Shown here: positions 1-7,638 of the stretch, one piece after another
Layout: each line of letters opens with the position of its first letter
How positions within the stretch are numbered: position 1 is the stretch's first letter
Origin: Chthoniobacter sp.
GTDB lineage: Bacteria; Verrucomicrobiota; Verrucomicrobiia; Chthoniobacterales; Chthoniobacteraceae
DNA: 13,720 nt
Assembly: GCA_025352865.1 (NCBI GenBank)
Contig: JANXSB010000614.1
Location: forward strand, 1-13,720
Reading direction: 5' to 3'
Position numbers and translations under genes: made by a program
The notes under the pieces: model-generated
The model's input: only the letters and a program-made list of their open reading frames with translations
Database searches by the model: none
What the model was told of the DNA's origin: nothing

Positions 1-1
1 C

Positions 2-3000
2 AAGGAAGCCACCGGCTCGCCGCTGGATGAAAACACCCCGAACACCTTTGGCGCGGCTGCGGGCGCGTATAAGACCCGGACGATCAATGGCGCTGGGAGC
101 GTGACCGATACGACGACGGGCACGCCCGTGAATAGCATCACGCTGAACAGCGATCCCGGCGCGGCGGGCTTTGCCTTCCGCGTGGTGGAGGACGCCACGG
201 CGAGTGCGGGCAATGCCAGCTCGACGGGCTATCTGCGGTGCGAAGTAACGCAGGTGCCGGCCACCGGAGCGCCGTGGGGCTTCAGCCTGCCGGGCGTGAC
301 GGTGCGCAACTGGACCACAGGCGCGATCACCACCCAGCAGCTATCCGATGTCTCGCTGAGGTTTGCGGCGAAGCTGCCCGCCGGTGTTACTTTCACGGTC
401 TATGCCGAACCCACCGGCGGCTCGTCCGCGAACCGCGCCAATCTCGGCACCCTGACCGGCAACGGCACCTGGCAGACGGTGACGCGCGAGTTTTCCACCG
501 CGGCGAACGTGGATAACTTCCGCACGGCGCTGAACACCGGTGCGACAACAACCTTCCAAGTTACTTTCACCGGCCCGACCAATGCCACGCTCGGCGACCA
601 GCTCTCGCTCGACGACGTGCAGATCGTGCCTTGGCGCACCTATTCAGTTACCCTCAGCCAGGGCACGAATCAGCAGCGTTTCATGGACACGCTGAATGCC
701 GGCGGCACGATTGCCTTTGTGCCGGAGTTTGTGAAAAACACCGCGGCTCCGGCAAGTGGCGGGACGCTGGCGATCGATGACTTCGCGGTGGACTACAACG
801 GGGCCGATCCCAATGCCTTCCAGACGCTCATCGGCACGGGGGCGGTGGGTGGCAATTGGAAGTATTTCGCCGGGCTCGCGGAGCCGAGTGGCGGATTATA
901 CGACCCGGCGCTGCTCACCGGCTTTACCCCGCCGGTCGGCGACGAGGCCGACTTTAGCAACCCGCAGAGTTTCGTGGACTGGGTCGAGCTGCGGAACCAG
1001 GGTGGCGCTGCGGTGAACATTGGCGGATGGGGACTCACCGACGATGCAGCCTACCCTGGCAAGTGGCTCTTTCCCGCCGGCACGACCATCCCCGCGAATG
1101 GCTACCTCATTGTCATGTGCGACAGCCGCGAAGCTGCCAATGGCGTCGCCACCTACCTTCACGCGAGCTTTAACCTTTCCTCGAATGGAGGCTATGTCGG
1201 CCTGTACGATGGCAACGGCACGCCGCAAAGCGCGGCGACTAACATTCCGTCGCAGGACTCCTTTCACACATGGGGCCGAAATCCGGCCGGGACATCCGAC
1301 TTCGGCTTCCTCGAAACAGGCACGCCCGGCGCGGCCAATGCCGGTAATTTTTTCTCTGGCAGCGTCAAGAAGCCGGATTACTACAAGGCCGACGGTATCA
1401 CGAAGTTTTCCGGCGGCTTTTATTCCGGCACCCAGACGCTGGTCATGAGCACCACGACATCCGGTGCCACGATCCGCTACACCACCGACGGCACAGACCC
1501 GACCGAGACCACTGGCACGCTTTACAGCGGTCCCATCACCCTGACTCCGCCGGCGGATCACAAGAGCGGCCTCGTATTCCGCTCACGCGCCTTTAAGGCG
1601 GGCCGCGTCAAGTCAGACGCGCGGACCCATACCTATCTGCTCGACATCGACGCCAATCTCCGCGGCGTGCCAGCGCTGCTCTTTAGCGGCGATCCGGGAC
1701 GCAACTTCTATACGCCGCATGGAATCATGTCGATCGTCGATGGCCGCACTCTGCCTGTGACCTACGACCTATGGACACCCACCGGCCCTCAAAGCTATAA
1801 TATCCCGCAAGGTCACGGCGACGCCTACGAGCGCGCGATCAGCGCCGAATGGTATTACCCGGACGGGCATCAGGGCTGGCGCGAAGATGTGGGCCTGCGC
1901 ATTTCATCCAGCCCGTATTCCCGTCCGCGGCTGCGCCTGCGCAACACGTCCAATTCCCCGTTAATCAGCGATCACACGGAAAAGCCATCATACGACCTTT
2001 ACTGGCGGAGCGACTACGGCAACTCCAGCGTCAATGACACCACCATGATCTCCGGCAACGACGTGAGCGATTACTCGCGCCTCCGCATCCGCGCCGGGAA
2101 AAACGACATCCTCAATCCTTACATTATCGATGAGTGCGGACGCCGCCTTTACCACGATATGGGCTGGGTCCAACCCATCGGCACGATTAACACCGGCTAC
2201 ATCAACGGCGTTTTCAAAGGCATGTACAACACCTGCGAGCGCCTCCGTTCGCAGACCTTCCAGATTCATTACCGCTCGGCCAATGATTTCGACGTGAACT
2301 ACATCGATCAGTTTGTCGATGGTGACACGGTCTTTTGGAATCAGATGCAGACCGCGCTGAACACGCTCTATGCATCGTCCACGCCGGCTACCATCCTGGC
2401 GAACTACCAGGCCGCGCAACAATATGTCGATGTGGTCAACGTTGCCGACGCGTTCCTGTTTTGGATCTACGTGAACATGGACGACTGGCCGACAAACAAC
2501 TGGGCCATGCAGCACGAACGCACAGCCGGCGGCGTTTTCCGCTTCGCCTCGTGGGACATCGAAGCGGCGTTCGGGCGCTTCGGCAAGCCTGTTACTTTCG
2601 ACACGATCAACAATAACATCCTGAACGCATCGAGCACCTGCGGCGACATTTTCAAGCGCCTCTACAAAAGCCCGGACTTCGAGCTCCTCGTCGCCGATCG
2701 CATTCAGAAGCATTACTTCAACGGCGGCGTGCTCGATGACCGGGTAAGCGGCGGCCACCTTGGACAACTCGTAACCACCTTCTCCGGGCAAGTCCAGCCC
2801 CTGCTTACTTACATCGCGAATCAGACTGTCGATCTGAGCTGGTATAACGCGCACACCAATCAATCCAGCGGACGCCGGCCGTTTCTGTTCGGAGGCGGCA
2901 CCGGCAGCTTCCAGCAGACGCTCCTTTGGCCCGCCACCCTTCCGCCGACTTTCAGCCAGTTCGGGGGAGTTGTCCCCGGCGGCTACCCCCTCGTCATTAC

Positions 3001-4165
3001 TACGACCGCGCCCGGAGGCAGCATCATTTACTACACGCTCAATGGCACTGACCCGCGTCTCGCCGGCGGCGGTGTCTCGCCCTCCGCGCTGATCTACAGC
3101 GGCCCTGTCGCCCTGTCTCTTGTAGGCACGGTGAAAGCACGCGTCAAAAATGCCAACGGCGAATGGAGCGCAATAAACGAAGCTTACTTCGAACCCAGCG
3201 CAGCGCAGCCAACCGCGGCGACCCTCGTCGTCTCGGAACTCATGTATAACCCGCCAGACCCAAGCGCAGCAGAGCAGCTTGCGACTTATACCAGCAATGA
3301 TGATTTTGAATTCGTCCGTCTGACCAATATCGGCCCGGCGGTGATCGACCTGACGAATCTGCGCTTCACCTCCGGCGTCAACTACGACTTCAGCCTCGCC
3401 GTTGTCCGGGCCATCAACCCCGGAGCCTCAGTCCTCGTGGTTCGCAATAAGGATGCTTTTGTTTACCGCTACGGCACGGCCTATAACTCCATGATCGCCG
3501 GGGAATATGCGGGCACCTTTAGCAACAGCGGCGACCTGGTCACACTCGTCACCGTGGGTGCCTCCGCCGCGACGATCGCGAGCTTTACCTACGGCATCAA
3601 CGCCCCCTGGCCCGCCGCCGCCGGAGGTTACGGCCCGTCGCTCATGCTCATCGCACCCACCACCGCTCCAAATCCAAACGTCGCGACCAACTGGACGACC
3701 AGCGCCCAGCCCGGCGGGATGCCCGGAGGCACCCCGCGGACCCTCACCTATGCCGCATGGAGGCAGCTATGCTTTAACTCGACCGATGCCGCCAACGACG
3801 CCGTCTCCGGCCCGAACGCCGACCCCGATGGCGACGGCCTGACCAACCGCGCCGAATACGCCCTCGGCGGCTTCCCTCGTTTTCCCGACCGGGCGGCCCA
3901 CCAACCAGCCACGGCTCTCGAAGTTTTCGGCGGCCATACCTATCTCACCCTGCAATACGCCGCCCAATCCGGTGCGAGCGATGTCACCCTCACGCCTGAG
4001 GTTTCCAGCGATTTGAGCATTTGGAACAGCGGCGTGGCGAACCTGACCAACCTAACCGGCCCAACGACCAGCCCGAACGGTTACGTGAACTGGAAGATAC
4101 GCGATAACACCGCCACCGATCAGGGCGCGAAGCGCTTCATCCACCTGAAGATTACTTCGCCGTGA
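2..4165 (+). CDS. Giant secreted CotH-family kinase-like protein with LTD and chitobiase-C-like domains (5' end missing)
   Basis: The frame is open from base 2, so the GTG at 101 is an internal codon and the true start lies left of the window; 1387 residues are visible, ending at TGA 4163-4165. Domains by nucleotide position: beta-rich, jelly-roll-like repeats (2-900); a lamin-tail domain (about 905-1350, with DWVELRN and GGWGLTDD); a chitobiase/hexosaminidase C-terminal-like domain (about 1360-1650, IRYTTDGTDPT, LYSGPITL); a CotH kinase domain (about 1680-2680); a second HEX_C-like domain (about 2985-3210, IIYYTLNGTDP, IYSGPVAL); a second LTD (about 3225-3740, VVSELMYNPP); an acidic DPDGDGLTNRAEY segment (3821-3860) and a beta-rich tail. 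CotH proteins are atypical kinases first known from spore coats. The N-x-D motif (NMDDW, 2474-2488) with following NN, and WDIEAAFG (2552-2575), match the expected catalytic and metal-binding segments, so activity is plausible. HEX_C and LTD domains suggest an extracellular, polymer-binding location. No PEP-CTERM or other sorting tail is seen. Substrate is unknown. Confidence 0.92.
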   Translation, partial: KEATGSPLDENTPNTFGAAAGAYKTRTINGAGSVTDTTTGTPVNSITLNSDPGAAGFAFRVVEDATASAGNASSTGYLRCEVTQVPATGAPWGFSLPGVTVRNWTTGAITTQQLSDVSLRFAAKLPAGVTFTVYAEPTGGSSANRANLGTLTGNGTWQTVTREFSTAANVDNFRTALNTGATTTFQVTFTGPTNATLGDQLSLDDVQIVPWRTYSVTLSQGTNQQRFMDTLNAGGTIAFVPEFVKNTAAPASGGTLAIDDFAVDYNGADPNAFQTLIGTGAVGGNWKYFAGLAEPSGGLYDPALLTGFTPPVGDEADFSNPQSFVDWVELRNQGGAAVNIGGWGLTDDAAYPGKWLFPAGTTIPANGYLIVMCDSREAANGVATYLHASFNLSSNGGYVGLYDGNGTPQSAATNIPSQDSFHTWGRNPAGTSDFGFLETGTPGAANAGNFFSGSVKKPDYYKADGITKFSGGFYSGTQTLVMSTTTSGATIRYTTDGTDPTETTGTLYSGPITLTPPADHKSGLVFRSRAFKAGRVKSDARTHTYLLDIDANLRGVPALLFSGDPGRNFYTPHGIMSIVDGRTLPVTYDLWTPTGPQSYNIPQGHGDAYERAISAEWYYPDGHQGWREDVGLRISSSPYSRPRLRLRNTSNSPLISDHTEKPSYDLYWRSDYGNSSVNDTTMISGNDVSDYSRLRIRAGKNDILNPYIIDECGRRLYHDMGWVQPIGTINTGYINGVFKGMYNTCERLRSQTFQIHYRSANDFDVNYIDQFVDGDTVFWNQMQTALNTLYASSTPATILANYQAAQQYVDVVNVADAFLFWIYVNMDDWPTNNWAMQHERTAGGVFRFASWDIEAAFGRFGKPVTFDTINNNILNASSTCGDIFKRLYKSPDFELLVADRIQKHYFNGGVLDDRVSGGHLGQLVTTFSGQVQPLLTYIANQTVDLSWYNAHTNQSSGRRPFLFGGGTGSFQQTLLWPATLPPTFSQFGGVVPGGYPLVITTTAPGGSIIYYTLNGTDPRLAGGGVSPSALIYSGPVALSLVGTVKARVKNANGEWSAINEAYFEPSAAQPTAATLVVSELMYNPPDPSAAEQLATYTSNDDFEFVRLTNIGPAVIDLTNLRFTSGVNYDFSLAVVRAINPGASVLVVRNKDAFVYRYGTAYNSMIAGEYAGTFSNSGDLVTLVTVGASAATIASFTYGINAPWPAAAGGYGPSLMLIAPTTAPNPNVATNWTTSAQPGGMPGGTPRTLTYAAWRQLCFNSTDAANDAVSGPNADPDGDGLTNRAEYALGGFPRFPDRAAHQPATALEVFGGHTYLTLQYAAQSGASDVTLTPEVSSDLSIWNSGVANLTNLTGPTTSPNGYVNWKIRDNTATDQGAKRFIHLKITSP

Positions 4166-4167
4166 TC

Positions 4168-4185
4168 TCCGTCCGGGCTGACGGA
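4168..4185 (+). terminator. Weak hairpin just after the CotH gene stop
   Basis: TCCGTC at 4168-4173 pairs with GACGGA at 4180-4185 around a six-base loop, starting two bases after the stop codon of the CotH-family gene. No T-run follows, so it is not a classic intrinsic terminator. It could cap the 3' end of the transcript or be chance. The rest of 4186-4380 shows no gene or strong signal. Confidence 0.2.
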
Positions 4186-4380
4186 AAGACATGCCCGAAA
4201 GCCATTCCGAGTGCCGCTTGAACGCCATGGCAGGGAAAATGAAAGCCGACCTTGTCAGATACTCGAAAGTCTGCGGACGGACGGGAGTGATCCCGGTAAG
4301 GGTAAGATAGCTTCCTTTATACCGCCTCCGCGAGACGCGGCCAAACAAGCAAAGTGCCTGTTGCCGCTGGGCTCACCTGC

Positions 4381-4755
4381 CTAGTGAGCGCTCGTGGGAG
4401 GAGTGATAGTCCCGCCGCCCCCAGGACGGTTCGAATCGAGCCACCCGTGAAGGGTCTTGAGAACCCGATTCAAATCCTTGGTGGAAATATCCTCACTAAG
4501 CTTGCTGCGGTTGTGCTTCAGAGCACTGACGATCGCATCAACAAAGTCACTGCCCTCAGCCGGGTTGGCTTCGAGAACGTGCTTGATGATTTTGTAAATA
4601 TCGTCCCAATCGCCGTCACCCGGATTCCTGTAGATTTTCTTGAGGGTGGCATCGTAAAGATCCGTGTTATAGGCTGCCTGCGAAGCTGATCCGACGGACA
4701 GCAGGAGGGCTAGGGCGATGATTGCACGAATGGGGAACTGGAGCATTTTGAACAT
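4381..4755 (-). CDS. Small exported protein of unknown function
   Basis: A 124-residue product. It begins with a good signal peptide: a basic start, a hydrophobic core (residues 11-21, AIIALALLLSV) and a likely cleavage site after SASQA (residue 27). The mature part is predicted mainly helical, with acidic patches (GDGDWDDIYKIIKHV near residues 46-60), and ends in a flexible Gly/Pro tail (GGGGTITPPTSAH). I do not recognise the family. Start choice: ATG at 4753-4755; a second ATG three codons on (4744-4746) is equally possible, and neither has a clear Shine-Dalgarno sequence. The opposite-strand frame (4354-4689) lacks such features and is a shadow. The gene follows the O-antigen-ligase-family gene on the same strand after 81 bases, so co-transcription is possible, but a hairpin lies in the gap. 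Expected location is the periplasm or cell exterior; no function is assigned. Confidence 0.78.
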   Translation of the reverse strand: MFKMLQFPIRAIIALALLLSVGSASQAAYNTDLYDATLKKIYRNPGDGDWDDIYKIIKHVLEANPAEGSDFVDAIVSALKHNRSKLSEDISTKDLNRVLKTLHGWLDSNRPGGGGTITPPTSAH

Positions 4756-4797
4756 AAGGATGGGCGCTGGAAAGTGACGGACTATCCACGTCCCCTC

Positions 4798-4819
4798 GCA
4801 CTTTGCCAGTGCTTTTTTT
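4798..4819 (+). terminator. Intrinsic-terminator-like hairpin, plus-strand orientation
   Basis: GCACT (4798-4802) pairs with AGTGC (4808-4812) around a five-base TTGCC loop and is followed at once by seven T residues (4813-4819). This is the standard layout of a Rho-independent terminator for plus-strand transcription, though the stem has only five pairs. Both flanking genes are on the minus strand; read that way the hairpin has an A-run before it and no T-run after it. It would therefore stop transcripts from the CotH-family gene that cross the small exported gene in antisense, or protect the glycan-ligase gene from them. Confidence 0.45.
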
Positions 4820-4836
4820 GATGGGAATGTAAAAAT

Positions 4837-6627
4837 TCACGGTGCGGAATCGGACGGAGCAGGCTCACGGAGCGCGCGGTGTTTTTCGTAAAACGTCCGC
4901 AGGACTTCGAGACCGGGATCGGCGGCGATGGCGGCTTGAAAAGAGGCTTCGGCTTCGTCGAAACGCTTGAGCCTGTCGAGGACCTGGCCGCGACGGACGA
5001 GGAGGTTTTCATCCTGGGGGAAAAGAGCCAGTCCCTGCTGAAAGGCGCGCTCCGCCTGCTGCCGGCCCGCCTGCCGTCCAGCGAAGGTGGGCTCGAGTTC
5101 CGCCTGGAGCCGGAGGGCTTCGCCGAGGCGGAAGCAGGTAAACGGATTCCAAGGATCGAGACGCAGCGCCCGCGTAGCACTGACGGCGGCTTCGGGATAC
5201 TCCCCGTCGCGCAGAAGGGTCCGGGCGCGCTCCGAGAAGAACTCACCTGGCCCGGCGAGAAGCGCGAGGACCAGCACCGCGCCACCCAGCGTGACGAGCG
5301 CAACGCGATGCACGGTTTTCGGGTCCGAAACCGGCGCGGCTGTGCCGCCACTTTCCACGACCGCACCGGGCCGCGCGAGGATCCCGAAGACAAAGGCCAT
5401 GACGAGGGCGTTGCCTGGAATGTGCAGGTTGAAATCGAGAAACGAGTGCGCGGCCAGCGCGGCAACCGCGGCGAGCGCGCCGATGAGCAGCGCGAGGTCA
5501 TCATGGCCCGCCTCGTCCGTGGCGCTCAACGCGCGGGCCATCCGCCCCAGCGCCCGCAGCGCCTGCGAGACATGCAGCGCGAGGAATACGGCCATGCACG
5601 CCGCGCCGATGAGCCCGTATTCGGCGAGCAGTTCGAGGTAGTCGCTGTGCGCGTGGATGGGGTCAGTCTGCAAATCCGGGCGGCGGAAAAAACGCCCGAG
5701 ATAAAGGTGGGTGCCAGCTCCGGTGCCAAAGACCGGCGCGACGCGAAACTGGTCCAGCGCGGCCCCCCATGTCGAGAAACGGACGTCGCGACTGAGGATC
5801 GTCGCCAACCGCTCGCGCAGTTCGCTGTGCGTGGCGACGACGGCCACGCCGAGGCAAAGCAAAATCGCGACCGCACCGATGCCGAGTAACAGCGCGCGGC
5901 CAAAGCCGTGCGACTTTGCGAGGTAACTCGCGCGGAGGGTCAGCCCCATCCAGACGAGCAGGGAAAAGACCGCACACAGCACCCCGCCGCGACTTTGCGT
6001 CAACAGCAGACCAAGGTATGCGCAGGCCGTCGCGTATCCGGTGAAAACCTTGACCGATGGCTTCCGTCCGCTCCACCAGGCTATCGAAAGACCCACGACG
6101 CCGACGATTTCCAAAAAGCCCGCCATATGATTCGGACAGATGAACATGCCGCTCGCACGCGACCCGGTCGCCGGACGCAGAAAGCCGAAAAGCATGAAGT
6201 CTTCGCCATGCACCGCCTGCACGACACCGACCAGGCTGTGGATGCCCGCGAGAGCCAGGAGCACATAGACGACAAACAACCGCTGAGCGGCAGTCACGAG
6301 AAAGGACGCCGCGAGCAGATACAAGAGCAGGCAACCAAGCATCAGGAAGACGTCCGCGCGAGCCAGGTACGGCAGCGGCGAAAACGCGGCGCGCAACACC
6401 ATGTAGGCGACAAGGATGCCGGTCGTGCGCAGACACCACGGGACCGGCGCTCCCAAGCCCGGTACCACCCAGGTGAGCAGCGCGGCGACGGCGAGGAGCG
6501 CGTAAACCGCCAGGCTGAATGCGGGACGGGTGCCGCCGGTCAGGCCATGACACACGCAGAGACCGGTGACAATCAGCATGATCGGGAAGGTGTGGAAAAC
6601 AACTTTCATGGAAACATCCGCGACCAT
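4837..6627 (-). CDS. O-antigen ligase/polymerase family membrane protein with C-terminal TPR region
   Basis: A 596-residue polytopic inner-membrane protein of the Wzy_C (WaaL/Wzy/PglL-like) superfamily, whose members transfer or polymerise lipid-linked glycans on the outer face of the membrane. About ten or more hydrophobic segments fill residues 8-460. Family landmarks: a CPNHMAGF stretch (164-171), LTQSRGG (209-215), the large periplasmic loop with FGTGAGTH (300-307) and HAHSDYLELLAEYG (325-338, the histidine-rich segment typical of the family), and SFLDFNLHIPGNA (395-407). Residues about 464-572 form a TPR-like region (GEYPEAAVSATRALRLDP; KRFDEAEASFQAAIAADP), which makes the protein longer than the usual 400-450 residues. 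TPR-extended members are known and probably contact a partner or acceptor. Start: ATG 6625-6627, with an in-frame stop upstream; the ATG at 6607-6609 (residue 7) also fits, as the first membrane segment follows it. No strong ribosome binding site. It is divergent from a PEP-CTERM gene. Ligase, polymerase and protein glycosyltransferase cannot be told apart from sequence alone. Confidence 0.92.
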   Translation of the reverse strand: MVADVSMKVVFHTFPIMLIVTGLCVCHGLTGGTRPAFSLAVYALLAVAALLTWVVPGLGAPVPWCLRTTGILVAYMVLRAAFSPLPYLARADVFLMLGCLLLYLLAASFLVTAAQRLFVVYVLLALAGIHSLVGVVQAVHGEDFMLFGFLRPATGSRASGMFICPNHMAGFLEIVGVVGLSIAWWSGRKPSVKVFTGYATACAYLGLLLTQSRGGVLCAVFSLLVWMGLTLRASYLAKSHGFGRALLLGIGAVAILLCLGVAVVATHSELRERLATILSRDVRFSTWGAALDQFRVAPVFGTGAGTHLYLGRFFRRPDLQTDPIHAHSDYLELLAEYGLIGAACMAVFLALHVSQALRALGRMARALSATDEAGHDDLALLIGALAAVAALAAHSFLDFNLHIPGNALVMAFVFGILARPGAVVESGGTAAPVSDPKTVHRVALVTLGGAVLVLALLAGPGEFFSERARTLLRDGEYPEAAVSATRALRLDPWNPFTCFRLGEALRLQAELEPTFAGRQAGRQQAERAFQQGLALFPQDENLLVRRGQVLDRLKRFDEAEASFQAAIAADPGLEVLRTFYEKHRALREPAPSDSAP

Positions 6628-6694
6628 ACGTCCGCCAGTGGCCGCGAGTCCGTAGTTTTTTCAACATCAGCAGCCAGATTTCACAAACCGTCGT

Positions 6695-6725
6695 TTGACA
6701 GACGCCCAATCATCACCCATATCAA
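6695..6725 (+). promoter_or_regulatory. Candidate sigma-70-type promoter for the PEP-CTERM gene
   Basis: A perfect TTGACA (6695-6700) lies in the 127-base divergent gap, with TATCAA (6720-6725; four of six consensus matches) after a 19-base spacer, about 30 bases before the ATG at 6755. The long spacer and imperfect -10 weaken the call; CATATC at 6718-6723 gives a 17-base spacer but matches less well. No equally good promoter was found for the divergent minus-strand gene. Confidence 0.33.
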
Positions 6726-6754
6726 CGCAGCTTTAAGCAACCCCTCCTCTACGC

Positions 6755-7525
6755 ATGACTCGTTCGACGAACCACACACCCTCCGTTTTCACCCTCACGG
6801 CTCTGGCGTCCAGTGCATTGACACTCGGCGGTCTGCTCTGCACCCAGGCAATCGCCTCATCCGAACCCGGCGACGGCGCGCTCAGCCCCTGGCCTGCCGC
6901 GACTGAAACCCATTCTGCCGCCGAATTCCTGGCCACCGCCCTCCCTGTCGCCACCAACAAAAGCGACACCGGCAACGAAGCCCCCGGTTACTTTCGCGTT
7001 CCCGCTCCCACAGCCCATGAACCGGGAACTATCCTCTACGTCGGCCTCCGTGCGGAAAGCGCACCCAACGGCGGAACTTACCACGCCCCGCTTTTCTCCG
7101 GCAGCGTGGAGAGCTTTGACCTAGGCATCAGCGGAGCCCAGCCGGCCCTGCAGACCGTCGGCGACATTGGCGAGATTTATCGTGAGGACGCGCCCCCTAC
7201 TCCGATGGCTTACATCGTCTATCGGCTCGACTTCAGCACGCATGGCAACGAAAGCGTGGCTCTTTTCGCTACTCCCTCCGTAACGATCGAACCCTTCACC
7301 ACCAGTTCGCCGGATGAACTCGACGCCAATTTTGCTTGGGAGGCGATTCGCTTTAGCGATTTCGAGATTCTGGAAGACCACGAGATGGACTGGGAAAAAA
7401 ATCGCCTCGCGCGCAGCGGCAGCCGGGCGGCCCAAGCTGCGGCTGCTCCGGAACCTGCCTCCGCCGGTCTTATCGCCTTGGGCGTGCTCGGTCTCGGCCT
7501 CTGGCGTCGGCAGCGGGCCCGCTAA
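6755..7525 (+). CDS. PEP-CTERM sorting-domain protein, 256 residues
   Basis: The protein has an N-terminal signal peptide with a hydrophobic core at residues 11-29 and a likely cut after QAIA (residue 34). It ends in a canonical PEP-CTERM signal: APEPASAGLIALGVLG starting at residue 231, completed by a WRRQRAR basic end. Such tails are recognised by exosortases, which cleave near the PEP motif and release or anchor the protein at the cell surface. The middle (about 78-190) alternates short beta-like segments (TILYVGLRAES, MAYIVYRLDFS, ESVALFATPSVTIEPF). A charged stretch follows (about 200-218, FSDFEILEDHEMDWEKNR). No named domain is recognised, which is usual for PEP-CTERM cargo. The ATG at 6755 is chosen because the signal peptide follows directly; no Shine-Dalgarno sequence precedes it. 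The gene is divergent from the O-antigen-ligase-family gene, which agrees with the known association of PEP-CTERM proteins with exopolysaccharide production. Confidence 0.87.
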   Translation: MTRSTNHTPSVFTLTALASSALTLGGLLCTQAIASSEPGDGALSPWPAATETHSAAEFLATALPVATNKSDTGNEAPGYFRVPAPTAHEPGTILYVGLRAESAPNGGTYHAPLFSGSVESFDLGISGAQPALQTVGDIGEIYREDAPPTPMAYIVYRLDFSTHGNESVALFATPSVTIEPFTTSSPDELDANFAWEAIRFSDFEILEDHEMDWEKNRLARSGSRAAQAAAAPEPASAGLIALGVLGLGLWRRQRAR

Positions 7526-7538
7526 CCACTAAGACCCT

Positions 7539-7558
7539 GCCGGGTTTTAAGAACCGGC
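7539..7558. repeat. Inverted repeat in a convergent gap
   Basis: GCCGG-G-TT (7539-7546) pairs with AACCGGC (7552-7558), giving a seven-pair stem with one bulged G. It begins 13 bases after the stop of the plus-strand PEP-CTERM gene and overlaps the last codons of the short minus-strand ORF. No T-run follows on either strand, so it is at best an atypical 3'-end hairpin serving one or both converging transcripts. Confidence 0.28.
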
Positions 7559-7621
7559 TGAGTGATCGGGCGGCACACGCGCATCATTCGAGCCGAAGAG
7601 CAGAATGCCGGACTTTTTCAT
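7547..7621 (-). CDS. Candidate 24-residue small protein
   Basis: A short ORF runs from ATG (7619-7621) to TAA (7547-7549). The product starts MKKSGILLFGSN and ends DHSAGS; lysines followed by a brief hydrophobic patch could suit membrane association, but it is too short for a clear signal peptide or transmembrane helix. The main support is translational: AAAGGAG lies seven bases before the ATG, whereas the four other gene starts seen here have weak or no Shine-Dalgarno sequences. It lies 106 bases downstream of the giant repeat protein gene on the same strand and is separated from it by an inverted repeat, so it could be a distal cistron, an independent small gene, or a degraded gene start. 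I do not recognise the sequence and assign no function. Confidence 0.38.
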   Translation of the reverse strand: MKKSGILLFGSNDARVPPDHSAGS

Positions 7622-7628
7622 GGCATAT

Positions 7629-7635
7629 CTCCTTT
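7629..7635 (-). promoter_or_regulatory. Strong Shine-Dalgarno sequence for the small ORF
   Basis: On the minus strand the leader reads AAAGGAGATATGCCATG: a near-complete anti-16S match with an optimal seven-base spacer to the ATG at 7621. It is the only such site found in front of any ORF start in this window, and it is the reason for calling the 24-codon ORF. Confidence 0.42.
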
Positions 7636-7638
7636 GAC

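Noticed and set aside
101..103. GTG as the start of the CotH-family gene
   Set aside because: The frame stays open to base 2 with similar Thr/Gly/Ala-rich sequence, there is no ribosome site, and no signal peptide follows.
1988..2863. 291-codon minus-strand frame opposite the CotH domain
   Set aside because: The plus frame carries conserved CotH motifs throughout this stretch; the minus frame shows no recognisable domain, start signal or neighbour logic.
4328..4340. CCGCG-AGA-CGCGG mini-hairpin
   Set aside because: Five pairs with a three-base loop and no T-run; common by chance in G+C-rich sequence.
4371..4389. GCTCAC/GTGAGC inverted repeat over the stop of the small exported gene as a terminator
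   Set aside because: The six-pair stem has a seven-base loop and no T-run on either strand; it also includes coding sequence, so chance is a sufficient explanation.
4879..6906. Two plus-strand frames of over 330 codons (4879-5889 and 5908-6906)
   Set aside because: They lie opposite the glycan-ligase-family gene, are Arg/Gln/Glu-rich without domains, and the second runs into the signal peptide of the PEP-CTERM gene in another frame.
7619..7635. Likeness of the AAAGGAGATATGCCATG leader to the phage T7 gene 10 / expression-vector leader, hence possible vector contamination
   Set aside because: The match is limited to a consensus ribosome site and an A/T-rich spacer; no promoter, tag or polylinker sequence flanks it and both sides fit the same genome.
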